Source of the DNA: a virus
Virus record (IMG/VR): IMGVR_UViG_3300021961_000154
Location: 1 to 48,438 of that record
Direction: 5' to 3' (one strand)
DNA length: 48,438 nucleotides
The notes beneath the pieces are model-generated. The model saw nothing but the letters and a program-made list of their open reading frames with translations, did no database searches and was not told the DNA's origin. Position 1 is the stretch's first letter; every line of letters begins with the position of its first letter. Position numbers and translations under genes: made by a program. Of this stretch, positions 23,877-32,179 are shown piece by piece.

Positions 23877-26242
23877 CAGCGACGCCCATCTGGACGGATG
23901 TCAATACGGGGAGTGCCCAACTGCCACGCCACATCTAGTTCGGTTGAGTTGATCTTGAACGACATCTGCCGCCCACGCAGTCGGGTATAGACCTGCCCCG
24001 TGTATTGGTCAATCGTGTAGGAAGAGGCTTGAACCACCGTAGGGTCTGGAGTGCCAGCAGCAGAGCCTGAGTTCTGTTTGGGTCGCACCGTCATCGTGAC
24101 CTGCTTACCTACAGCAGACGAAGTGAAGTTGATGTCGGGGATGATCCGCCAAACAAACCCAAAGTTGTGACCGTCACCGATATCAAAGTCAGACGAGGTG
24201 ATGTACGCCTCAATCGGAACCGCCGTAGGCAACAAACCATCATTTACTCCGACCTCATGGAAGAGCGTCTGGTTTGGATAAATGTAGGACACCACGTCGT
24301 ACTGGCTATGCGAAGCGGCAGTGGTCCCAGCAGCGCCACGGGTGCAGCCAGTCAGCGTGTTTGAGCCGCTGCCAGTGTAGGTGATGATCTCAGAACCGAT
24401 CTGAACCGATCCGCTGTACGGGTAAGACGTAGCATTGATCAATGTGATGTCAGTCGCCGTAGAAGTAATGTTAGCGTTTAGATACGAAGTTTGGACGCTG
24501 AACGCAGCCATAGGTTTTTGACGAAGGGCGCTGTCTAACCAAGCCGTACGGTTTATCGTACCGTAGTACCAAATGCGCTCAAGGTGGTTGAAGATCACAT
24601 ACCGGTCATTGACCGGGCTGTTCTGGGACGGGTACATCCACCAGACCTCGTTGTACCCCTCGTTGCTGCCCGAGATTACCTGATAGGACTGTGAGTAATT
24701 GAAGTCATTGAATATAAATTGGCGCAGAGTGCAAGGCAGCGTTTCAACGCGACCGGTGTAGGTGTAGAACTTGTCCACGCCCATCCAGTAGGTCACGTTG
24801 TTTACGGAAGTCACAGCTTGCGGCGACATGATCGAGATGTTGTCAGCAATCAGGTTGAATCCCCAGACGTACGGCGGTCCAAGGTACTGCATCACAAACA
24901 ATGCCGTATCAGTGTAGATCAGATTTTCTTGGCGGCTATGCACACCAACCACAATTGTGGAACCATTTGACAGCTTAAATTCTCCAGACTGGTTGGTAGC
25001 AGTTGGAACCCAGTCATAGATGTTTTCCTGATCTGACCAACGCACAAGCATTGGATCAAACGTGGTGTTGTCGTTTGTCGGATCGTATTGGTTTGCGCCA
25101 AAAGCAATTCCAAAGCGCTGCGTGTCAGAAGTAAAAATTTGGAGGGTTGTGTGCGGTACGAACGTGCCTGAGTACCCAGCGGTGGTCGATGCGGCAGAAA
25201 GCTTGATGCAACGTGCGTAGCTGCTAGTGTCTGCCACCCAGTAGTAAATTGCACCACCTCGGACTGCCAGAACCAAGTCTTGGCCAAAGTTATCAAATGA
25301 CCAAAGCCGCAATTGTTGCCCAATGCCGACTGCTGCCGCTTGACCCCATCCAACAGACCCCGAAGCTCCGGTTGCCTGTTTTACTGTGACGCCAGACAAG
25401 TGACTTGTCACGGAGGTGGTGTAAGTAACTGCATTAAATACACTTGTCCCACGAGTACAGCCAGTAAATGTGTTGCCGCCCGACAACCCAGAATAGGAGA
25501 TCAATTCTGATTCAATCAATATGCTGCCGGAGGCAGTAAATCCGGTTGTGGATGTGACCGATATGGATGTTGCGATGTCGCTCAAATCTGATGACAAAGT
25601 TGTAGAAATGGAGTTGGTCGCAATTCCATTCCATGCACCAGCACCCCAGCCGTTACCTGTCGTGTAAACGGCAAGACCTGCCGCGATGTCATACAACGCC
25701 TGAACAGATGATCCGCCGCCAGTGGTCGTAGAGGAAGCCGTGTTGGCAGCAATGATGGTGTAAGTGTTGCCTGTCGGCACTGAAATGATTTCATACTCGC
25801 CGCTGATGGTTATCCCCGCGACGGCGGTTGCGCCTGAAAAAGTGACGTAAGTTCCTGCGGTTATTCCGTGGCCCGACGCGGTCACAGTAACCAACTTGGA
25901 GCCGGAGATTGTGGCGAATGGGTTAGACCCAAGGGTGACTGCGGTAGTTGGATATTGCGGCGTGATGTCGTGGTACTGACCGCCGTTCTCAACATAGACC
26001 TTGCAGTTTGTGCCAATTGCATTTAGGTTGGCGTAAGCCAACGTCACCCAATTCCACATCGTTCTGGCAATGCCCTTGAACGTGTAAAGAAGGGGGTTGG
26101 ACAGGCTCTGCCAGCCGCCTAGCTTCTCCGGGTAGCCAGAGCGGAAGCGAATCTTGTCGCACTCGTACCAGCCACCCTCGTTGGAGTAGTTTGTACCCTC
26201 GCGGTTGACGCCCGGTCGAAACTGTAGTTTTTGCAACGGCAT
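23876..26242 (-). CDS. Tail hub/nozzle-type protein, 788 aa
   Basis: Large beta-rich protein, likely forming the tail hub or nozzle of a short tail, comparable to P22 gp10 or T7 gp12. Evidence is the QFRPGVNREGTNYSNEGGWY start, the WYECDKIRFRSGYPEKLGGW segment and repeated Trp/Tyr-rich strands typical of beta-propellers (YVIFNHLERIWYYGTIN). Three accessory modules appear inserted. One is an HG-type beta module at residues about 113-163. Two are related modules ending TFTGCTRGT and TLTGCTRGA, encoded near 25450-25610 and 24310-24475. The specific family match is inferred, not proven. Confidence 0.75.
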   Translation of the reverse strand: MPLQKLQFRPGVNREGTNYSNEGGWYECDKIRFRSGYPEKLGGWQSLSNPLLYTFKGIARTMWNWVTLAYANLNAIGTNCKVYVENGGQYHDITPQYPTTAVTLGSNPFATISGSKLVTVTASGHGITAGTYVTFSGATAVAGITISGEYEIISVPTGNTYTIIAANTASSTTTGGGSSVQALYDIAAGLAVYTTGNGWGAGAWNGIATNSISTTLSSDLSDIATSISVTSTTGFTASGSILIESELISYSGLSGGNTFTGCTRGTSVFNAVTYTTSVTSHLSGVTVKQATGASGSVGWGQAAAVGIGQQLRLWSFDNFGQDLVLAVRGGAIYYWVADTSSYARCIKLSAASTTAGYSGTFVPHTTLQIFTSDTQRFGIAFGANQYDPTNDNTTFDPMLVRWSDQENIYDWVPTATNQSGEFKLSNGSTIVVGVHSRQENLIYTDTALFVMQYLGPPYVWGFNLIADNISIMSPQAVTSVNNVTYWMGVDKFYTYTGRVETLPCTLRQFIFNDFNYSQSYQVISGSNEGYNEVWWMYPSQNSPVNDRYVIFNHLERIWYYGTINRTAWLDSALRQKPMAAFSVQTSYLNANITSTATDITLINATSYPYSGSVQIGSEIITYTGSGSNTLTGCTRGAAGTTAASHSQYDVVSYIYPNQTLFHEVGVNDGLLPTAVPIEAYITSSDFDIGDGHNFGFVWRIIPDINFTSSAVGKQVTMTVRPKQNSGSAAGTPDPTVVQASSYTIDQYTGQVYTRLRGRQMSFKINSTELDVAWQLGTPRIDIRPDGRR

Positions 26243-26251
26243 AGCTTTTCC

Positions 26252-26764
26252 TTACGCCAGCATGGTTTCTGCGGCCTTCTCAACTTCAAGCACACGACGC
26301 TCCCAGCCCTTACCAAAGTCAGCCCAAGTGTTCAGCGCTTTCAAGAACTGGAGCCGCTTGGCTTGGTACAGATCGACGATTTCGGCTGGATTGTGCGCTG
26401 CAACAGCTTGCAGGGTTGCGTGACCGATTGCGCCGTCTGGGTGTGCCCCGACACATTCTTGAAGCCACTTCGCAGCCCGACCGGGACCGGAATTAATGGA
26501 TGCGTCAAATACAGCATAGTCTACTCCAGCAGGAAGATCGTCGCCCTTGATTTTGTCCCAATACTTGGCCTTGTACAACGGAGCCACATCCGCCGGGGTC
26601 AGCGCCCGCATCGCCTTCTCATCTACCGGGTGTCCCACCCACTCCTCCCAAACCCGCTTGGTGCAGCCAAGGTTGGTCATGCCGCCCGGATCGGACGGAT
26701 GGTTCACAAACCCACCCTCATGGTGCAGGACTGCGGCCAGCGCTTTGTCGAAGTTTTCTTTCAT
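26252..26764 (-). CDS. Endolysin, glycoside hydrolase family 108 (N-acetylmuramidase)
   Basis: Cleaves the glycan backbone of host peptidoglycan at lysis. Residues 14-20 read HHEGGFV, the EGG(Y/F) signature of family 108 with catalytic E16. The motifs SDPGGMTNLGCTKRVWEEW and INSGPGRAAKWLQE match the enzymatic and C-terminal peptidoglycan-binding parts. The 170-residue length is typical. No signal peptide is seen, so export should depend on a holin. Its start overlaps the small membrane protein gene by 4 nt. Confidence 0.93.
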   Translation of the reverse strand: MKENFDKALAAVLHHEGGFVNHPSDPGGMTNLGCTKRVWEEWVGHPVDEKAMRALTPADVAPLYKAKYWDKIKGDDLPAGVDYAVFDASINSGPGRAAKWLQECVGAHPDGAIGHATLQAVAAHNPAEIVDLYQAKRLQFLKALNTWADFGKGWERRVLEVEKAAETMLA

Positions 26765-26988
26765 TTTTCAAGGTGCTCCGTCACTTTGACTGCTGCAAGG
26801 ATGCCAATGAACCCGCCTACGATGGTGTTGAAGGCTGGGCCAATGATCGGGAAAACATCGTTGTTGTTGATGACGCTGTTGGGCATGAACAGACCGTACA
26901 GGAAGACACCAACCATTGACACCATGACCAGCGACAGCGTGATGCTGACAAGGATAGTTACGAAGCAGATCGTGTTTTCACGGTTCAT
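26761..26988 (-). CDS. Small two-helix membrane protein, holin-like
   Basis: A 75-residue protein. One hydrophobic helix covers residues about 8-33 (CFVTILVSITLSLVMVSMVG) and a second about 46-66 (FPIIGPAFNTIVGGFIGIL). The tail is short and charged. Size, topology and position directly upstream of the endolysin suit a holin or antiholin. It overlaps both neighbours by 4 nt. No named family is recognised. Confidence 0.68.
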   Translation of the reverse strand: MNRENTICFVTILVSITLSLVMVSMVGVFLYGLFMPNSVINNNDVFPIIGPAFNTIVGGFIGILAAVKVTEHLEK

Positions 26989-27377
26989 TTCTTGACCCCC
27001 ATGATTTTCTCAAGCGTCCTTCCGCCAAAATAAAAACTCATGATGAGCATGCCCCATTGCCCAAGCAGCTGTACATATTCCTTGTTCACTTCCACATCCC
27101 ATGCCGACATCAAGCCAAACACGGTGTAGGTGACAAGGATGAAGATCAAAGTCATGGGACGGATGTTCTTCGACAACCAAGAGTCAGAACCCATATCGGC
27201 TTTTAGCCGGTCTGTCAGTTCGTGCTGCTCCGATACGTCGGCATTCAGTTGAGCCAGTTCGCCGTTTTGCTGCATCTCCAGCAACTTCAACTTGGCTGCT
27301 TCAGCAGCAGCCGGGTCTGGAAACACTTTGTCCAGAATCTTGCTACCAATATCTAGCACCGCGCCGAGTGGAAACAT
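26985..27377 (-). CDS. Holin, three-transmembrane type
   Basis: A 130-residue protein that resembles the 3TM holins found in gene transfer agents and phages. It opens with GAVLDIGSKILDKVFPDP, followed by a charged coiled region to about residue 65. SWLSKNIRPMTLIFILVTYTV and QLLGQWGMLIMSFYFGGRTLEK then hold the hydrophobic helices. The conserved-looking NIRP and FYFGGR segments fit that family. The ATG at 27377 was preferred to a TTG two codons earlier. It would permeabilise the inner membrane so the endolysin can exit. Confidence 0.82.
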   Translation of the reverse strand: MFPLGAVLDIGSKILDKVFPDPAAAEAAKLKLLEMQQNGELAQLNADVSEQHELTDRLKADMGSDSWLSKNIRPMTLIFILVTYTVFGLMSAWDVEVNKEYVQLLGQWGMLIMSFYFGGRTLEKIMGVKK

Positions 27378-27379
27378 GA

Positions 27380-27913
27380 TCAACCCCTGAAATAAATGGC
27401 GACGAAAATGATGATGCCGCCGATACCCAAGAACACGAAGATGCCAGCCGTCATCAGCAACTCTTCCTGCTCCTGTTTTTTCCTTGCCGCTCTATCCTTT
27501 GCCAGTCTTGCCTTGCGTATTGCTTCTCTGTGCGCTTCATCCTGCTCACCTGCTATGCGGTTACGTTCAGCGCATAGTTCGTGGTACAACTCCAACTCGC
27601 CCTTGAGTGTAAACATGTCGCGCAGTTCAGTTTCAAACTGCTTCAACTGCTTGCGCTGCATCACAATCGTGAATGCTTGCGACAGGGCGCTTTCCTGTTT
27701 TTCTGCTTCCTTCGGGTCTTCCGGCTTGGGTTGAGTCTTTGCTGCCTCAACTTCCTTGGCCGCTTTCTCAATTTCGCCTTGAGCATTGAAGAACTTTTGC
27801 AGGTCTTCGTAGCAATCCTTGATCTCATGACCAAGCTCGATTGCCTGTTTAACTCCGGCTACAGCCCCCTTTGCGACGGCAAACGCCGCACCTATGGTAA
27901 TTGGGTCGATCAT
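27380..27913 (-). CDS. Lysis-region coiled-coil protein with C-terminal membrane helix
   Basis: A 177-residue protein starting MIDPITIGAAFAVAKGAVAG, a moderately hydrophobic segment. Residues about 40-145 are long charged helices rich in E and K. The C-terminal TAGIFVFLGIGGIIIFVAIY is a clear membrane helix. The ATG at 27913 has AGAGGA upstream and gives the natural N-terminus. Its place next to the holin suggests a lysis accessory role. A spanin is possible, but there is no lipobox and the topology is inverted relative to Rz. Confidence 0.68.
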   Translation of the reverse strand: MIDPITIGAAFAVAKGAVAGVKQAIELGHEIKDCYEDLQKFFNAQGEIEKAAKEVEAAKTQPKPEDPKEAEKQESALSQAFTIVMQRKQLKQFETELRDMFTLKGELELYHELCAERNRIAGEQDEAHREAIRKARLAKDRAARKKQEQEELLMTAGIFVFLGIGGIIIFVAIYFRG

Positions 27914-27929
27914 TTCGCATAAATCCTCT

Positions 27930-28130
27930 CTACAGTCCGAGCAGCTTGCGGACAAATTCAGCCCCGACACCGGGGCCAAGCAAGACCACGACAATCACTG
28001 CATAGAGCAGGTACTCGATCTTGGTCATGCGCTTGTCGCCATCCTTCAACGAGGTGGCGATGTTGCTGTACCGCTCCGAACAAATAGCCTCGTGAACGGC
28101 CAGTTTTGTTTCAAGAGATTCTTCACCCAT
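27930..28130 (-). CDS. Small membrane protein, XhlA-like
   Basis: A 66-residue protein. The N-terminal 40 residues are helical with KLAVHEAICSERYSNIATSL and DKRMTKIE. One C-terminal helix, YLLYAVIVVVLLGPGVGAEF, spans the membrane. This amphipathic-then-membrane layout resembles haemolysin XhlA proteins, which act with holins. It starts 2 nt after the tail-collar gene ends and opens the lysis cassette. Confidence 0.66.
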   Translation of the reverse strand: MGEESLETKLAVHEAICSERYSNIATSLKDGDKRMTKIEYLLYAVIVVVLLGPGVGAEFVRKLLGL

Positions 28131-28132
28131 GA

Positions 28133-29134
28133 TTAAGTCTTCATGATGTAGCAAAGAGCGTAGTACGGCGGCAAGTTGGCATTGGTTGCCGACGAACCCT
28201 CTGTACTGACGGTGATGTTTGCAGTTCCGGTGTTGCTTGTTATCGTCTTGTCGCCACTAAGGTTTTCGCCAGCAGACAAAATGTCAGGAGTGTCTCCGCC
28301 AGACTTTTTCGTGCTTTTGATTGTGCTGGTATGCGTGTGTCCTGAATCAGTGGCCGTGTGGGTGTGGCTGACCAGCGTTGCGTTTGCAGAGCCGCCGGTT
28401 GCCCCAACGGCGTAAGTTGATCCAGCGCCAACCACAAAGCGGTCGCGCAAATCTGGTGTGCTGTTTGATCCGTTGCAAAGCACCCAACCAGAAGGGATGG
28501 ATGCAGAACTCCCAGACCAAAGAATGATCATTCCCGTCACAAACGACGTGATCGTTTGAAATGAAGGCATCGCGCCAGCGCCGTTACTGGTCAAAACTTG
28601 CCCAGACGTTCCAACACTTGCTACCGATTGAACTGCGCCAGTTGAGGTAGTGCCACCGGTCAGGACGGCATAAGCGGTGTTGGATGCAACCCCAGAACCA
28701 CCAGACGCCACTCCCAGCGGCGATCCAAGCGTCATAGACGACATGTAGTTGGTTGCCACGACAACGTCCGTGCCGTTGCTGACGAGCACCATCTTTGCGG
28801 CGGCAGGAACGGAGACGCCAGTCTGGCCGCTGACCTTTACCGTGATTGCGCTGCTGGTGTTGTTGTAGATGAAGTACAGCTTTGTCTTTATTGATGGCAC
28901 AACCAAGTTGCCGCCACCAGTACCAGTCAACTCAAGATACATATTCCGAGCGACACCAGTTGATCCGTTCGGGATAGTGATCGTATCAGTTCCACCAGAG
29001 CAAACATATGTGGAGTAACCAAGCGCCTGATCGATTAGCGTACCAAGATTGGTATTAGTGGTGGTTCCCCAAGTGCCAGTCTGATCACCTTCTGTGATCA
29101 GTTCAAGTGCAAGGTTGGTTGAATATGTACTCAT
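28133..29134 (-). CDS. Short tail fibre with tail-collar domain
   Basis: A 333-residue receptor-contact or fibre protein. The N-terminal STNLALELITEGDQTGTWG is a common attachment segment of phage fibres. The middle is Gly/Ser/Thr-rich (PLGVASGGSGVAS). Residues about 200-240 hold the collar domain: GMIILWSGSSASIPSGWVLC then STPDLRDRFVVGAG. The C-terminal His/Thr-rich stretch and LPPYYALCYIMKT are the usual end of such fibres. GGAG lies about six bases before the ATG. It is the last fibre gene before the lysis cassette. Confidence 0.88.
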   Translation of the reverse strand: MSTYSTNLALELITEGDQTGTWGTTTNTNLGTLIDQALGYSTYVCSGGTDTITIPNGSTGVARNMYLELTGTGGGNLVVPSIKTKLYFIYNNTSSAITVKVSGQTGVSVPAAAKMVLVSNGTDVVVATNYMSSMTLGSPLGVASGGSGVASNTAYAVLTGGTTSTGAVQSVASVGTSGQVLTSNGAGAMPSFQTITSFVTGMIILWSGSSASIPSGWVLCNGSNSTPDLRDRFVVGAGSTYAVGATGGSANATLVSHTHTATDSGHTHTSTIKSTKKSGGDTPDILSAGENLSGDKTITSNTGTANITVSTEGSSATNANLPPYYALCYIMKT

Positions 29135-29146
29135 GAATTACTCCAG

Positions 29147-29959
29147 TTATGTCCAACGACCAACACGGGTTGCAGATGCGCTAGTGCCAGAGCCACCTTG
29201 GTTACCTATCGGGTAGATAGTCATGTACGAGCCGGGAAGAACTGAATATGCACCTCCGGGCGCTGCGCTGAGCGTGAACTGCGGTATCAAAGTTCCAGTG
29301 CCGCTAAATCTTAAAAATCCATTTATTGTCATACTGAATGTTGCAGCGGCGTTATTTATTGTTCCAGACACCGTGTTGTTTGAAACAGCGTTTGATGCGA
29401 TGTTGGCTATACCAGTATTAAATCCGCTGATTGACGATGAACCAACAACACTCATGCTTGTGCCCCTGTAAAAAATGTTGCTAACAGTGGCGCTTCCAGC
29501 AAAACCAAAGCCTATTGTGTGTGATGTAGCTCCAGCGGTTTTGGTCAGGCCGATATTTATTTCAAACAGGTAATTGATGTTAATGGTGGATGGATTAAAG
29601 GAAGTAAATGATCCGTTACTGCCAAATATGTTTTGTGCTGTCGTCTGGCTGGCTATAGTATTTCCGCTGCCAAGCTGGCAATACACACTCACCCCCGGCA
29701 TCACTCCTCGGCCAGTACCCGGAGTGGTGTATATGACGTTTCCGTCGTACTCAATAGCGCCTTGAGTTTGTGTTGTGAGTATTTGGCTGCTTCCCGCACT
29801 AAATTGAAGAGGTGCAACGCTTGTCGTGCCAGCAGCCAAAGACAAAAGCTTGTTGGTCAAGGTTTGCGTATCAGTTGTGCCAACTCCAGCGCCAGCAGTA
29901 TTGCCAACGCCTCCAGCCGGGAATGTAGCTCCAACAGTACCGTCAAGTATCAATGCCAT
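29147..29959 (-). CDS. Tail fibre or adhesin protein, paralogue A
   Basis: A 270-residue beta-rich protein. It shares a layout with the adjacent upstream gene: TFPAGGV near the start, VGTTDTQTLTNKL, EYDGN, the block ATVSNIFYRG, FSGTGTLIPQ and an RVGRWT end. The two are tandem paralogues that have diverged widely between these anchors. DTQTLTNK occurs in many fibre proteins. GGGGGA precedes the ATG. No enzymatic motif is visible. Confidence 0.78.
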   Translation of the reverse strand: MALILDGTVGATFPAGGVGNTAGAGVGTTDTQTLTNKLLSLAAGTTSVAPLQFSAGSSQILTTQTQGAIEYDGNVIYTTPGTGRGVMPGVSVYCQLGSGNTIASQTTAQNIFGSNGSFTSFNPSTININYLFEINIGLTKTAGATSHTIGFGFAGSATVSNIFYRGTSMSVVGSSSISGFNTGIANIASNAVSNNTVSGTINNAAATFSMTINGFLRFSGTGTLIPQFTLSAAPGGAYSVLPGSYMTIYPIGNQGGSGTSASATRVGRWT

Positions 29960-29971
29960 TACATCCCCCGA

Positions 29972-30760
29972 TCATGTCCAGTTTCCAACGCGAACAGCGT
30001 TGGCATCTCCCAAGTTACCAATAGGCCATATTGACATGCTTGATCCAATAGCAAGGTTTGGTGTGTTGCTACTGGTAAAAGTTGCCTGTGGAATGAAAGT
30101 TCCTGTGCCACTAAATGTTACTGCACCAGAAAAATACCCTTGATATTGAAAAGGTACATTACCAATTGCCTGAAAAACAGCTGTTGCTGCCGTTGTTGTT
30201 GATGCTCCTTGGCCGACGTTTGCGCCGGTATTGACGCCAGCAACTGCCGTGATGTTGGATGAATAAACCGCACCTCTATAAAAAATAGAGGAGACAGTTG
30301 CTGTCCCACCAAAACCAAGCGAAATGTTTACCACTGGAGTTGCTGGAGAAGCTTTTGAAAAAAACAAATTCATTTTAAATAGATATGTAGTTGCAACACC
30401 TATATTCAATGTAGAAAAATTTGAATCTCCGAAAAGATTTTGGGTTGTGTTTGTGTTGTAGGCGACAGTAGATAGCACGGCAAAAGTTTGATAGCTTGGA
30501 ACAACCCCACGATTATTGTTGGCAAGGTCGCAATAAAAGGCGTTGCCATCGTATTCAAAAGCACCTTTTGTTGGCGTAGCAAGAACAGTCCCGGTCGGGT
30601 TAAGCTGCGCTATTGGGACAGAAGTTGATCCAACCGAACAAGAAACCAATTTGTTCGTCAATGTTTGAGTGTCGGACGTACCAACATACGAACCTGCCGG
30701 GTTAGCTACACCCCCAGCAGGAAACGTCACGCCACTCGTGCCATTGATCGTGATAGTCAT
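29972..30760 (-). CDS. Tail fibre or adhesin protein, paralogue B
   Basis: A 262-residue paralogue of the next gene downstream. Matching anchors are TFPAGGV, VGTSDTQTLTNKL, EYDGN, ATVSSIFYRG, FSGTGTFIPQ and RVGNWT. The segments between anchors have changed strongly, which suits diversification of a receptor-binding surface. It starts 3 nt after the small gene upstream ends, with CGGAG as ribosome binding site. Confidence 0.78.
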   Translation of the reverse strand: MTITINGTSGVTFPAGGVANPAGSYVGTSDTQTLTNKLVSCSVGSTSVPIAQLNPTGTVLATPTKGAFEYDGNAFYCDLANNNRGVVPSYQTFAVLSTVAYNTNTTQNLFGDSNFSTLNIGVATTYLFKMNLFFSKASPATPVVNISLGFGGTATVSSIFYRGAVYSSNITAVAGVNTGANVGQGASTTTAATAVFQAIGNVPFQYQGYFSGAVTFSGTGTFIPQATFTSSNTPNLAIGSSMSIWPIGNLGDANAVRVGNWT

Positions 30761-30762
30761 TA

Positions 30763-30960
30763 CTACTCCGAAACCGGAACTGCCTTGATCTGGCTGTCGC
30801 CAGTGTCGTAGTAGTGAGTGCTTGGAGTTACATCGTCAGCGCACTCAACCCAGAACAAAAGACCATCAACATCCACAAGGCCATCTTTTGTGTCCTGAAC
30901 TTGAACAATCCGAACCCCAAGAGAAAAGGGTTCCTGCGTGGAAATGTATGCGTATTTCAT
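30763..30960 (-). CDS. Small protein between fibre genes, possible fibre accessory
   Basis: A 65-residue protein beginning MKYAYISTQEPFSLGVRIVQ and containing GLLFWVECADDVTP. Short genes of this type often sit beside fibre genes and may assist folding, but no family can be named. It is closely packed, with 9 nt before and 2 nt after. Confidence 0.66.
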   Translation of the reverse strand: MKYAYISTQEPFSLGVRIVQVQDTKDGLVDVDGLLFWVECADDVTPSTHYYDTGDSQIKAVPVSE

Positions 30961-30969
30961 GCCCTCACC

Positions 30970-31761
30970 TTAGTATTCAAAAATAATCACACCAGCAGCG
31001 CCAGCGCCACCTGATCCAGAGCCGCCGGAGCCGCCTCCACCGTAAGCGCGACCGCTTTGACCCGTGCCACCTCTAGCCCCATATCCTCCACCTCCAAGGT
31101 AAGAGGCTCCCCCCGATCCAGTAACCGGGCTTACCGTATCTCCATCCGTACAACCGCCAGCGCCGCCAGTTCCACCAATGTTTAAATCTCCATTGCTTCC
31201 AATGCCACCAGTGCCACCGCCGCCGGTGTTTCCAGCAGACCCTGCGGTCGCAGAAACCGTAGTAATTGTATTGTTTGTTCCGGACGCTACTTGTGATGAA
31301 GCACCCGCCCCACCTACCGTATAAGTAAGAGAACCAGCAACAAGATTAGATAGCACCTTAATTGCTGTTCCGCCGCCACCGCCGCCACCGCCGCCGTTTG
31401 ATGCGTTACCAGCACCGCCAGCCCCACCGCCAGCAACAACGGTGATGCGAACTTTAGTAACGCCAGCCGGAATCGTCCAAGTTGCAGAAGTGCCGGTTGT
31501 AAATACATCCATTGAAGTTATAGGGCTTGAACTGAGTGTTGTCCAAGTTGGGGCTGCATTGCCAGCCGACGTCAAAACCTGACCAGAAGTTCCATATGCC
31601 GTGCCAGAAGTTCCAAACGCCACACCACCAGCAGTGGTGATTGTCATGGCGGTTGTTCCGCCAGAACCAGTGTCATTTGTTTTAATAACCAAATCACCGT
31701 TCGTATCGCCAGCAACTTGCAGTGTGGTGGTGGATGTAGTCCCTGCGGAAATTGTGCTCAT
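30970..31761 (-). CDS. Gly-rich tail fibre/adhesin
   Basis: A 263-residue protein. The N-terminal 80 residues resemble fibre shafts (TTTLQVAGDTNGDLVIKT, GTSGQVLTSAG). WTIPAGVTKVRITVVAGG begins a glycine-rich domain running to the C-terminus, with runs of up to nine glycines and GGGGYGARGGTGQSG patterns, ending GVIIFEY. This is the Gly-rich_2 type domain found in phage adhesins. Polyglycine sandwiches of this sort bind receptors in T4-like distal adhesins, so a receptor-binding role is likely. Confidence 0.82.
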   Translation of the reverse strand: MSTISAGTTSTTTLQVAGDTNGDLVIKTNDTGSGGTTAMTITTAGGVAFGTSGTAYGTSGQVLTSAGNAAPTWTTLSSSPITSMDVFTTGTSATWTIPAGVTKVRITVVAGGGAGGAGNASNGGGGGGGGGTAIKVLSNLVAGSLTYTVGGAGASSQVASGTNNTITTVSATAGSAGNTGGGGTGGIGSNGDLNIGGTGGAGGCTDGDTVSPVTGSGGASYLGGGGYGARGGTGQSGRAYGGGGSGGSGSGGAGAAGVIIFEY

Positions 31762-31763
31762 GC

Positions 31764-31985
31764 TTACGCCTTCAATGCTTTGAGTTCATCTAAAGACGTT
31801 GCAGCATCTGCAAGTTTCGTAATGTCTCGCAGTCTTTGCTTTTCAGCCACAATTGCTGATGTGTCTGCGCCGGATTCTACTGCGCGTTGAAATGCCACAT
31901 CTTGAGCGGCAAATAATGGAGCGCGTTCTGCACGAAGTCTATCCTTAGTGATAGCTTTTGCTTTGTCAAAGTTGATCGTAATCAT
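31764..31985 (-). CDS. Small helical protein, possible fibre assembly factor
   Basis: A 73-residue protein starting MITINFDKAKAITKDRLRAE, the start I recall for a small family found beside phage fibre genes. It is almost entirely charged helix. The ATG at 31985 overlaps the previous stop by 4 nt. A chaperone-like role in fibre folding is plausible but not shown. Confidence 0.7.
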   Translation of the reverse strand: MITINFDKAKAITKDRLRAERAPLFAAQDVAFQRAVESGADTSAIVAEKQRLRDITKLADAATSLDELKALKA

Positions 31986-32170
31986 TCTGCGTATTCCCAT
32001 GCGTTACGGAATGTGCGGTCTGTTGGCATGTCAGCAACATCCACAATCTTGAATGGCTTGCCAGCAGGTACGTCTTTGGCTGCAATCTCTTCGATGCTCA
32101 GTCCGCACTCAAGCGTAGGAATAATGATGGCAACACCGTCATCAGTCGGATAAATGATTCGTTGGTTCAT
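31982..32170 (-). CDS. Small conserved-looking protein in fibre region
   Basis: A 62-residue acidic protein: MNQRIIYPTDDGVAIIIPT, then a centre with SIEEIAAKDVPAGKPFKIVD, ending FRNAWEYAE. Paired with the helical gene after it through an ATGA overlap. Such two-gene sets are common between phage fibres; function unknown. Confidence 0.7.
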   Translation of the reverse strand: MNQRIIYPTDDGVAIIIPTLECGLSIEEIAAKDVPAGKPFKIVDVADMPTDRTFRNAWEYAE

Positions 32171-32179
32171 GGTTGTCCT

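Noticed and set aside
31000-31450. Gly-rich DNA stretch as a non-coding simple repeat
   Set aside because: The frame is intact with varied codons and a recognised adhesin-type domain, so it is coding.
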